Shown here: piece by piece, positions 14,859 through 22,126 of the stretch
Layout: each line of letters begins with the position of its first letter
How positions within the stretch are numbered: position 1 is the first letter of the stretch
Source of the DNA: Ramlibacter humi
Lineage (GTDB): Bacteria; Pseudomonadota; Gammaproteobacteria; Burkholderiales; Burkholderiaceae_C
Reading direction: 5' to 3'
DNA: 64,000 nt
NCBI RefSeq assembly: GCF_004681975.1
Contig: NZ_SMLK01000002.1
Span: 310,001 to 374,000, forward strand
Translations under genes and position numbers: made by a program
Notes under the pieces: model-generated
What the model was told of the DNA's origin: nothing
Database searches by the model: none
The model's input: the letters and a program-made list of their open reading frames with translations, nothing else

Positions 14859-15878
14859 TCAGAGCGCCGACTTGTACTTGCCCAGCGTCTGCTTGAACGA
14901 GTCCAGCACCTGCTTGGGATCGCCGCCGGCCTTCTTCACGCCGTCGGCCCACTGGTTCTCCACCGGCGCCACGGCGTCGCGCCAGGCCTTCAGCTGCTCG
15001 GGCGTGAGCTTGTAGACCTCGTGGCCCGCTTCGGCGGCGATCTTGGCGCGGCCGGCGATCTCGAAGTCGGCCCAGGCGGAGCCGATCTTCTCGGCCCACT
15101 CGCTGGTGCAGTGGTCGTCGATGACCTTCTTCTGGGCGGCCGACATCGCGTTGTACTTGTCGTTGTTCATCACCCAGACGAACGGCGTGACATACAGCGG
15201 CACGTCCATGTGGTACTTCACCACCTTGTCGATGCCGAACAGGATGAGCGAGCCCCACGGGAAGGTGATGGCCTCGGCGACGCCGCGCTCCAGCATGTCG
15301 CGCGCTTCGGGCGCGGACGACTGCACGTTGGTGCCGCCCAGCGTGGTGACCATCTGGCCGATGGTGCTGGTGGCCGGGCGGATCTTCATGCCCTTGATCT
15401 CGGTGGGCAGCACCACCTTCTTGCGCGAATGCAGCGCGCCGGGGTCGTGCGCGAAGGCGAAGCAGAAATGCACGTCCTTCATTTCCTTCGCGGCGTACTG
15501 GCGGTACCAGGCGTCGATGGCGGCGGAGCCGGCCTTGGCGTTGCTGACCATGAACGGCAGCGACGACGCGGCGAAGACGGGGAAGCGGCCCGGCTGGTAG
15601 CCCGGGTTCACGTACGAGAAGTCGGAGATGCCGTCCCGCGCCATGTCGTAGTGGTCGAACGCCTTGCCCAGCTGCTCGCCCGGGAACAGCGTGTAGCTGA
15701 TGGTGCCGTTGGACGCCTTCTTGATGCTCTCGGCCCAGGCCTGCAGCGCGGGGTTGAGCGCGTGCTGCGCCGGCACCCAGCTGGACAGCTTCATGGCGAC
15801 GGGCTTGTCCTGGGCGGCGGCGGTACCGGCAACGAGGGCGAGGGCGGCCAGGGCCGCGGCGGCGAGGGGCTTGCGCAT
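14859..15878 (-). CDS. dctP: TRAP transporter solute receptor (DctP family)
   Basis: A 339-residue periplasmic receptor with a Sec signal peptide (MRKPLAAAALAALALVAGTAAAQ, cleavage near 23). The mature protein has KLSSWVPAQHALNPALQAWAESIKKAS, the long helix and IRPATSTIGQMVTTLGGTNVQSSAPEA, where the arginine that pairs with the carboxylate ligand is expected, then RGVAEAITFPWGSL. It binds a carboxylate, probably aromatic or keto-acid, for DctQM. The ATG at 15878 has an AGGAG site seven bases upstream; a longer frame lacks one. A TATATAA-like -10 lies upstream. Confidence 0.93.
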   Translation of the reverse strand: MRKPLAAAALAALALVAGTAAAQDKPVAMKLSSWVPAQHALNPALQAWAESIKKASNGTISYTLFPGEQLGKAFDHYDMARDGISDFSYVNPGYQPGRFPVFAASSLPFMVSNAKAGSAAIDAWYRQYAAKEMKDVHFCFAFAHDPGALHSRKKVVLPTEIKGMKIRPATSTIGQMVTTLGGTNVQSSAPEARDMLERGVAEAITFPWGSLILFGIDKVVKYHMDVPLYVTPFVWVMNNDKYNAMSAAQKKVIDDHCTSEWAEKIGSAWADFEIAGRAKIAAEAGHEVYKLTPEQLKAWRDAVAPVENQWADGVKKAGGDPKQVLDSFKQTLGKYKSAL

Positions 15879-15904
15879 GGGTGTCTCCTGTGGGTCGTTT
15901 CTGG

Positions 15905-15917
15905 TTACGTTATATAA
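15905..15917 (-). promoter_or_regulatory. promoter -10 region of the TRAP operon
   Basis: On the minus strand ACTTATATAACG is the only AT-rich stretch in the 43-base gap between the iorB stop and dctP. It fits a sigma-70 -10 (TATATAA) about 27-39 bases before the start codon. No good -35 is seen, so activation by a regulator is likely. Confidence 0.5.
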
Positions 15918-15921
15918 GTGT

Positions 15922-17589
15922 TCAGGCCCGCCGCTCATCCATGCTTTCCCTCGGAACGGGCCTTCTCATGAAGCGGATCGGCTGCGGCTTGGGCTCGCGT
16001 TTGGGCGCGCCATGGCGCACCAGCGTGGCGTCCAGCGCCTGGCCGGCGTCGTCGGCCAGTGCGGCGGCGCGGGCTTCGGCGATGGCGTGCGTCGCGGCTT
16101 CCGTCTCCGGCAGCACGGCCAGGTGGTCCAGCACGTGCAGCAGGTTGTCCTTGCCGCGTTCGTTGGTGGCGCCGTAGCCCTTGATGAGCCGGCCGCAGTG
16201 CGCGACTTCGTGGCCCAGCGCCCAGCCGCGCTTGGTTCCTTGCACCACGCCGTCGAGCCAGCGCTCGATCATCTTCTGCTCGAATGCGAAGCGGCTGCCG
16301 CGGGGGCGCAGCGCCTTCATCGCGGCCAGCGTGCGCAGCGCCAGCATGCCGGCGGCGGTGTGGGTTCCGATCTTCAGCGGCATCGCCCACGGTTCCTTGC
16401 CGGCCGCGATGCGCCTGCGGTCCCAGGCCACCAGCTTCTGCGCCAGCGACGACGGCAGCAGCGCCGCGAACTCGGGCACGCCGGGCTTGAAGTGGTCGAA
16501 GACCTTCACCAGGTCGTCTTCACCCGCCTTCACTTCGCGCAGCACGCGGTCGTGGCGCGAGGCGCGGCTCTTGAGGTCGGCCACGCGCACGATGTCGTCG
16601 AAGGCCATCCACAGCGCCAGCCAGCGCGCGGTCTCGCGGGTGATGGCGTGGCCGTTCGCGGCTTGCGGGTCGGCGGCGGTTTCGGCGTCCAGGACTTGCC
16701 GCAGCCGGCGCGTGTAGAGGTCGGCGTAGCTGCGGCCCTGGTAGTCGGCGAGGCGGACGTAGCCCAGCGAAGCGAATTCGCGGACGGGGGGAGGGAAGCC
16801 GTGGATTCCCGCCTCCGCGGGAATGACGGAGAGGGCGGTGGCGCGCCCATCATTCCCGTCCGCCCCCGCGTCATTCCCGCGGAGGCGGGAATCCATGGCT
16901 TGCGCTTTCAGGACCTGCGAGACGAAGTCCGCTTGCGTCTGTCGCTGCGACACGATCTCGAACGCCTTCGCAAACCCCCGCAGGCTGGCCTGCGCCGACG
17001 CGTTCGCCTTCTCGTGCGGCACGCCGCCGCGCACCGCCTCTTCGTAGAAGCGCCGCTCGATCGGGAACAGCCCGCTGCCGGCGATGGCGCCCAGCAGCAC
17101 GGCGCTGACCACGGTGCCGCACTCGCGCGCCACCGCGTTCATGTCGAACACCTGGTGTTCGCGGCTGAACGCCCGCACCAGCTTTAGCAGTTCCGCCGGG
17201 TCGCGCCGGCCGTCCGACATCTGCATGCGCTCCTGCGTGGTGAGCAGGCGCGCGCTGGACGTCAGCACGCGGGTGCGCTCCGGCGACGTCATGCCGTTGC
17301 CGATCTGGCGCGCGGTCTCCAGCAGCTCGGACGAGACCAGCGCATCGAGCGCACCGGGCACGGGGCTGAGGCTGAACACGGGCTGGCGGCCACAGAGCTG
17401 CGATTGCAGGACGGGGAACAGCTCGATGTAGTAGGTGGTGGCGCCCGTGCGCTGCGCCACGCCGGGGATGGAGGTGGCTTGCGCCGGAAAGCCGGCGAGG
17501 CGCGCCGCCTCGACCAGCCATTCGGTGAGAACGCCGCCACCTTCGCCGCCTAGGGCGCACACGAGCAGGGTGATGGGAGTGGCTTTCAT
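15922..17589 (-). CDS. iorB: indolepyruvate:ferredoxin oxidoreductase, beta subunit (IorB), with repeat-derived insert
   Basis: A 555-residue protein. Residues 1-225 are the POR-gamma-like domain (ITLLVCALGGEGGGVLTEWLVEAARLAGF, then TSIPGVAQRTGATTYYIELFP). Residues about 265-555 are the C-terminal DUF6537-type extension of the long IorB form (FGASR-free, with AMPLKIGTHTAAGMLALRTLAAMKALR). Together with IorA it oxidatively decarboxylates aryl pyruvates to aryl-acetyl-CoA. Residues about 231-262 (MDSRLRGND ... VIPAEAGIHG) are the translation of an inverted-pair dispersed repeat at 16803-16898. They sit exactly between the two domains without breaking the frame. The gene follows iorA by four bases and is the second gene of that operon. 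Confidence 0.88.
   Translation of the reverse strand: MKATPITLLVCALGGEGGGVLTEWLVEAARLAGFPAQATSIPGVAQRTGATTYYIELFPVLQSQLCGRQPVFSLSPVPGALDALVSSELLETARQIGNGMTSPERTRVLTSSARLLTTQERMQMSDGRRDPAELLKLVRAFSREHQVFDMNAVARECGTVVSAVLLGAIAGSGLFPIERRFYEEAVRGGVPHEKANASAQASLRGFAKAFEIVSQRQTQADFVSQVLKAQAMDSRLRGNDAGADGNDGRATALSVIPAEAGIHGFPPPVREFASLGYVRLADYQGRSYADLYTRRLRQVLDAETAADPQAANGHAITRETARWLALWMAFDDIVRVADLKSRASRHDRVLREVKAGEDDLVKVFDHFKPGVPEFAALLPSSLAQKLVAWDRRRIAAGKEPWAMPLKIGTHTAAGMLALRTLAAMKALRPRGSRFAFEQKMIERWLDGVVQGTKRGWALGHEVAHCGRLIKGYGATNERGKDNLLHVLDHLAVLPETEAATHAIAEARAAALADDAGQALDATLVRHGAPKREPKPQPIRFMRRPVPRESMDERRA
16803..16898. repeat. inverted-pair dispersed repeat lying in frame in iorB
   Basis: GGATTCCCGCCTCCGCGGGA followed by ATGACG at 16803-16828, and its reverse complement at 16869-16898, flank about 40 bases. 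Each arm is itself a small hairpin. The same family occurs at 31431-31520. The whole element is a multiple of three in effect, since the frame is preserved. Confidence 0.8.
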
Positions 17590-17593
17590 GCGG

Positions 17594-19747
17594 TCAGGCC
17601 GGTTGAAGCGCACGCATCACCGCTCCGCGCAGCGAGTGCAGCAGGCGTTCGTGCCACTTCGGGTTCTGCACGACTTCCGCGCGGTAGAAGCTGGGGCACA
17701 ACGTGGCGGCATGCGCGTTGGCGCCGCACAGGCCGCAGCCCACGCAGCCGTCCACCACCGTGGCGACCGGGTCTACTTTCAGCGGGTCGGGGTTGTCCTT
17801 CAGCGTCAGCGTCGGGCAGCCCGACAGGCGGATGCAGGCGTGGTCGCCGGTGCAGACGTCCTCGTCCACGCCGTACTTCACGCGCATCACGCGCTGGCCC
17901 TTCTTCAGCAGCGAGGCGATCCACGGCTTGATGCGGCGCTGGCGTTCCAGCTGGCACTCGCCTTCGGCGACGATCACCTTCAGGCCGTTGAAGTCGCTGG
18001 TGAAAGCGTCGAGGATGGTGCGGCGCATCTCGTCCACGTGGTACGTGTGCACCGTGCGCATCCATTTCACGCCCAGGCCCTGCAGGGTCGATTCGATGGT
18101 GCGGTTGGTGTGCACCACGCTCTGCGACTTGTCGCCGGCGCCGAACTTCGCGTCTTCCGCCGGTGTGGAGATGATCTCCTGCGTGCCGGTGGCCGAGGTG
18201 TAGCCGTTCTTGAAGATCAGCAGCACCGCGTCGTCGCCGTTGAACACCGCGCTCTGCACGCCGGTGAGCAGGCCGTTGTGCCAGAAGCCACCGTCGCCCA
18301 TGATGGCCAGCGTGCGCCGCTGCATCATCGGCGACACGCCCGCGCGGCTGGCCAGGCTCATGCCGTAGCCCAGGATGGAATGACCCATCGAGAAGGGTTC
18401 GAAAGTGCCGAAAGCGTGGCAGCCGATGTCGGCCGCCACGTGCACCGGCCCCATCTTTTCCTGCGCCAGCTTCAGCGCCGCGAACACCGGCCTTTCCGGG
18501 CAGCCGACGCAGAAGCTCGGCGGACGCGCGGGCAGCGGCTGGTCCAGCAGCGCGGCTGCCGACTGGCGGCGCTGCTGGTTGCCGGCCAGCCAGCGCTTGG
18601 CCTCTTCCGGTCCTTCGCCGGGCAGGTAGCTGCTGGCGAAGTGTGCCAGGCCCTGCGACAGCACCTCCACCGTGTACTCGCCGCCCAGCGGCAGCAGGTC
18701 CTTGCCGTGCAGCTTCGTCTGCAGGTCGCGCCGGCGCAGGTGGGCGGCGATCTCCTGCTCGATGTAGTCGGGCTGGCCTTCTTCCACCACCAGCACGGCG
18801 CGCTTGCCGGCGCAGAACTGCGCCACTTGCTCGGGCACCAGCGGGTAGGTGACGTTCAGCACCAGCAGCGGGATCTTCGATTCGCCGAAGGCGTTGGCCA
18901 GGCCGCACTGCTGCAGGCTGCGGATGAGGGCGTTGTACAGGCCGCCCTGAACGATGATGCCCAGGTCGTCGTGCTCGCCCGGCATCAGTTCGTTGAGGCC
19001 GTTGTCCACGATGTACTGGCGCGCGGCCGGGATGCGCTCTTCCGACTTCAGCTTCTCGTGGCGGAAGGTCACCGGCGGGTGTGCCAGGCGCATGTAATCG
19101 AACTTGGCCGGGTCTTCCATCAGCTGGCGCGTGGACACCGGCGGCGGCCGGTTGTCGGCGGCGACGAAACTGCCGCGCACGTGGCACGCGCGGATGCGCA
19201 GCTCCAGGATGGCCGGCATGTTGGAAGCCTCGGACAGCCGGAAGCCGTGCTCGACCATCTTCACCATCTGCGGCAGGTGCGGCCGCGGGTCCAGCAGGCA
19301 CATCGTCGACTTCAGCGCGTACGCGTGCGTGCGCTCCTGGATGACCGATGCGCCTTCGCCGTAGTCCTCGCCCACGACGATGAGCGCGCCGCCCTTGACA
19401 CCGGGCGACGACAGGTTGGACAACGCGTCGGAAGCCACGTTGGTGCCGACGATGGACTTCCAGGTGACGGCGCCGCGCAGCGGGTAGTGGATGGAAGCGC
19501 CCAGCATGGCGGCGGCAGAAGCCTCGTTGGAGCACGCTTCCACGTGCACGCCCAGCTCATCGAGGTAGGGGCGTGCCTGCACCATGACGTCGAGCAGGTG
19601 CGACACCGGCGCGCCCTGGTAGCCGCCGACGTACGCCACGCCGGACTGCAGCAGAGCCTTCGTGATCGCGAGGATGCCCTCGCCGTGGAACACCTCGCCT
19701 TCCTTCAGGCGAAGCTGTCCGATCTCCTTGCTGAACGAAACTTCCAA
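17594..19747 (-). CDS. iorA: indolepyruvate:ferredoxin oxidoreductase, alpha subunit (IorA)
   Basis: A 717-residue thiamine-diphosphate enzyme. The N-terminal POR domain has GGYQGAPVSHLLDVM, VEACSNEASAAAMLGAS and TWKSIVGTNVASDALSNL. The ThDP-binding domain has SFCVGCPERPVFA, ADIGCHAFGTFEPF and MGDGGFWHNG followed by FKNGYTSATG (about 480-520). The C-terminus (about 625-690) has a two-cluster ferredoxin-like region, CTGDHACIRLSGCPTL and GCVGCGLCGANAHAATLCP. It converts indolepyruvate, phenylpyruvate or similar to the acyl-CoA with ferredoxin reduction. The start is TTG at 19747, with GGGAG upstream; no ATG is in frame near it. It is divergent from a LysR gene. Confidence 0.92.
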   Translation of the reverse strand: MEVSFSKEIGQLRLKEGEVFHGEGILAITKALLQSGVAYVGGYQGAPVSHLLDVMVQARPYLDELGVHVEACSNEASAAAMLGASIHYPLRGAVTWKSIVGTNVASDALSNLSSPGVKGGALIVVGEDYGEGASVIQERTHAYALKSTMCLLDPRPHLPQMVKMVEHGFRLSEASNMPAILELRIRACHVRGSFVAADNRPPPVSTRQLMEDPAKFDYMRLAHPPVTFRHEKLKSEERIPAARQYIVDNGLNELMPGEHDDLGIIVQGGLYNALIRSLQQCGLANAFGESKIPLLVLNVTYPLVPEQVAQFCAGKRAVLVVEEGQPDYIEQEIAAHLRRRDLQTKLHGKDLLPLGGEYTVEVLSQGLAHFASSYLPGEGPEEAKRWLAGNQQRRQSAAALLDQPLPARPPSFCVGCPERPVFAALKLAQEKMGPVHVAADIGCHAFGTFEPFSMGHSILGYGMSLASRAGVSPMMQRRTLAIMGDGGFWHNGLLTGVQSAVFNGDDAVLLIFKNGYTSATGTQEIISTPAEDAKFGAGDKSQSVVHTNRTIESTLQGLGVKWMRTVHTYHVDEMRRTILDAFTSDFNGLKVIVAEGECQLERQRRIKPWIASLLKKGQRVMRVKYGVDEDVCTGDHACIRLSGCPTLTLKDNPDPLKVDPVATVVDGCVGCGLCGANAHAATLCPSFYRAEVVQNPKWHERLLHSLRGAVMRALQPA

Positions 19748-19808
19748 GCCATGTCTCCCGCGGAACGCGGCAGTGTCGTGGAGCGGGCGACATACGGCAA
19801 TAAAATGA

Positions 19809-19829
19809 ACCGACTAAGCATCATTCGGT
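19809..19829. promoter_or_regulatory. LysR-type dyad between iorA and its regulator
   Basis: ACCGA, 11 bases, TCGGT in the 80-base divergent gap, overlapping the LysR gene start by two bases. It lies just after a TAAAAT that could be a -10 for the regulator gene. The layout matches an autoregulated LysR box controlling iorAB; binding is inferred. Confidence 0.5.
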
Positions 19830-20799
19830 GAATGCATATCGTCCCGTGCAGCTGAACGACATCGACCTGAACCTGCTGCGCCTGTTCGACGCGGTCTACC
19901 GCGCGCGCAGCGTCAGCCGCGCGGCCGAGCGGCTCGGCCTCACGCAGCCCGCCGCCAGCCAAGGGCTGACGCGGTTGCGCACCCTGATCCACGACCCGCT
20001 GTTCATGCGCGCGCCCGGCGGCGTGAAGCCGACGCCGAAGGCCGACCGGCTGGCGCCCGCGGTCGCCAGCGCATTGGGCACGCTGGAACTGGCGCTGGGC
20101 GAGACCTCGTCGTTCGAGCCCGCCACCTCGCGCCGCAGCTTCCGCATCCACATGAGCGACATCGGCGAGGGCCGCTTCCTGCCCGACCTGATGGCCGCGC
20201 TGCGCGAGCAGGCGCCCGGCGTGCGCATCGAAACGCTGCCGCTGCCGCGCGCGGAGATCATCGACGCGCTGGACACCGGCCGCATCGACTTCGCCTTCGG
20301 CTTCCTGCCGATGGTGCGCGACAGCCAGCGCACCGAGCTGCTGCGCGACCGTTATGTGGTGCTGCTGCGCGCGGGCCACCCGTTCACGCGCAAGCGGCGC
20401 GCCGGCGCCGCGCTGCTGCAAGGCCTGCGTGAACTGGAGTTCGTCAACGTGCGCACGCACGCCGACACGCTGCGCATCCTGCAGCGGCTGCGTGTGGAGG
20501 ACCGGCTGCGGCTGACGGCCGAACACTTCATGGCACTGCCCTCCATCGTGCGCGCCACCGACCTGGCGGTGGTGATGCCGCGCAATATCGCGGAAGGGTT
20601 CGCGCAGGAGGGCGGCTACGCCATCGTCGAGCCGCCCGTGGCGGGCCGCGACTTCGCCGTGTCGCTGCATTGGAGCCGGCGCTTCGAGGCCGACCCGGGC
20701 CACGCCTGGCTGCGGGCGCTGGTGGAATCGCTTTTCCGCGAACCGCGCGGCGGCGTGCGCGCGGTCAGCCCTCGCCGGACGGCGGTGCCGCCGCCTTGA
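19828..20799 (+). CDS. LysR-family regulator divergent from iorAB
   Basis: A 323-residue LysR protein. It has an N-terminal helix-turn-helix (DLNLLRLFDAVYRARSVSRAAERLGLTQPAASQGLTRLR, about 11-49) with the NodD/PcpR-like style HDPLFMRAPGGVKPTPKA, and a periplasmic-binding-protein-like effector domain from about 100 (FRIHMSDIGEGRFLPDLMAALRE). It starts with GTG at 19828, the only reasonable start before the DNA-binding domain. Its position opposite iorA and the ACCGA-N11-TCGGT dyad suggest it controls aryl-pyruvate oxidation. Its 3' end overlaps the convergent DUF3999 gene by 35 bases. Confidence 0.9.
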   Translation: MNAYRPVQLNDIDLNLLRLFDAVYRARSVSRAAERLGLTQPAASQGLTRLRTLIHDPLFMRAPGGVKPTPKADRLAPAVASALGTLELALGETSSFEPATSRRSFRIHMSDIGEGRFLPDLMAALREQAPGVRIETLPLPRAEIIDALDTGRIDFAFGFLPMVRDSQRTELLRDRYVVLLRAGHPFTRKRRAGAALLQGLRELEFVNVRTHADTLRILQRLRVEDRLRLTAEHFMALPSIVRATDLAVVMPRNIAEGFAQEGGYAIVEPPVAGRDFAVSLHWSRRFEADPGHAWLRALVESLFREPRGGVRAVSPRRTAVPPP

Positions 20800-22126
20800 G
20801 CTGGCGCATCAGGCGCGCCGCCACCACCGCCAGCACCAGCACGCCCAGCAGCAGCACCGACCACAGCGCGGCCGTCGCCGGCGTGACGCCGCGCGGCAAC
20901 CAGGAGGGCGCGGCGGCCTCGCCGGCACGCTGTTCGATGCGGCCCAGGCGGGCCAGCGGCAGCGCGTCCGGGCCACCGCCAGGCAGCGCCGCCGCGAACG
21001 TGGCCAGCGGCACGTCGGCGGGCGGCGCATCGGCGCGGCCGATCGCCAGCCGCGATGGGCCGGAAGCCAGGTACACCACCTCGACCGGTTCGAACTCCAC
21101 GCCGGCCGACAGTTCGCCCAGTGGCAGGCCGCGCAGCGCTTCCACCCGCAACCACCGGGGCGTCGCGCCGGCCAGCGTCAGCGGCGGGTTGGTGTTTTCC
21201 GCGCCCGCGGGGCCGAGACGGAACACAGTGGCTCGCGCGATGGGCGTCCAGGGCAGCGCCGGGTCGCGGCGGCCGAGCACCTGGACGGGGACCAGCGTGC
21301 CGGGTTTCGTGCTGGCCAGCGACAGCGCGGCGATCGGCACCGTGGTGGGCAGCTGCCATTCCAGCCCGCCGTTCACCGGTGTGGGCGCCGGCAGTGCCGC
21401 CGCGACGCGCTCGCGCGGCACCTCGCCTGCGGCCAGCACGATGGCTGAATCCACGCGCACGCCAGCCGTTTCCCAGTCCAGGCGCAGGTAGCGGCCCTGC
21501 AGCATCTGTGGCGAAGCCAGCGCCAGCGTGCGGTTGTCCAGCTCGGGCGCGCCCTCGAAGCGGAACAGGCTGCCCCGCAGCGGCAGCGGCTGCCAATCGG
21601 CCAGGTCGGTGCTGGTGAACGCGGACAGCCGCACGGGCGTGTTCGCCGGCAGTTCCGCCTGCAGCCGCAGCGCGGTGACGGCGCGCTTTTCCTGCCGCAC
21701 GTCGAAGAGCACGGATTGCAGCGGCTCGCCCGCCGTCGTGCCGCCGCCACCGAATTGCACCCAGGCCGATTCGCCTTGCGCGCCCTTCACCCGCACCTGG
21801 ATGGATCGGCCGCCGGCGCCGGACGGACCGCGCGTGCGCGTGAGCACGTGCGCCGGCAGCTCGGGGCCGGCCACCGGCGCCGCGGCCGCGGCGCCGGGGC
21901 GGCGCATGGCGAAGGGCAGCGGCTCGCCGCGCGTGTCGAACACGCGCAGGTCCGCGAGGCCGGCGCTGCGCGCCTGCATCAGCGCTTCGGCGGGCAGCGG
22001 GACGCGGGCGAGCCCGCCGCCGGACGGTGCCTCGATGTCCGCGCGCCAGGCGAAATCGCCGGCGGAGAGCGCGGCGGCCAGCGCGGCGGCGGGCGCGAGC
22101 AACAGGATCAGCAATGGGCGGGTCAT
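20765..22126 (-). CDS. DUF3999-family envelope protein
   Basis: A 453-residue protein with a signal peptide (MTRPLLILLLAPAAALAAALS), a long beta-rich exported region and one C-terminal transmembrane helix (ATAALWSVLLLGVLVLAVVAARLM, about 415-440) followed by a basic tail. Segments such as FAWRADIEAPSGGGLARVPLPAEAL, GRYLRLDWE and PRWLRVEALRG are typical of DUF3999. The family is almost always next to DUF2339 genes, as here; the function of the pair is not known. It is translationally coupled to the upstream DUF2339 gene by ATGA. Confidence 0.85.
   Translation of the reverse strand: MTRPLLILLLAPAAALAAALSAGDFAWRADIEAPSGGGLARVPLPAEALMQARSAGLADLRVFDTRGEPLPFAMRRPGAAAAAPVAGPELPAHVLTRTRGPSGAGGRSIQVRVKGAQGESAWVQFGGGGTTAGEPLQSVLFDVRQEKRAVTALRLQAELPANTPVRLSAFTSTDLADWQPLPLRGSLFRFEGAPELDNRTLALASPQMLQGRYLRLDWETAGVRVDSAIVLAAGEVPRERVAAALPAPTPVNGGLEWQLPTTVPIAALSLASTKPGTLVPVQVLGRRDPALPWTPIARATVFRLGPAGAENTNPPLTLAGATPRWLRVEALRGLPLGELSAGVEFEPVEVVYLASGPSRLAIGRADAPPADVPLATFAAALPGGGPDALPLARLGRIEQRAGEAAAPSWLPRGVTPATAALWSVLLLGVLVLAVVAARLMRQLKAAAPPSGEG

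Noticed and set aside
17435-19831. A long plus-strand open frame opposite iorA
   Set aside because: It is an antisense shadow; iorA on the other strand has complete ThDP and ferredoxin motifs.
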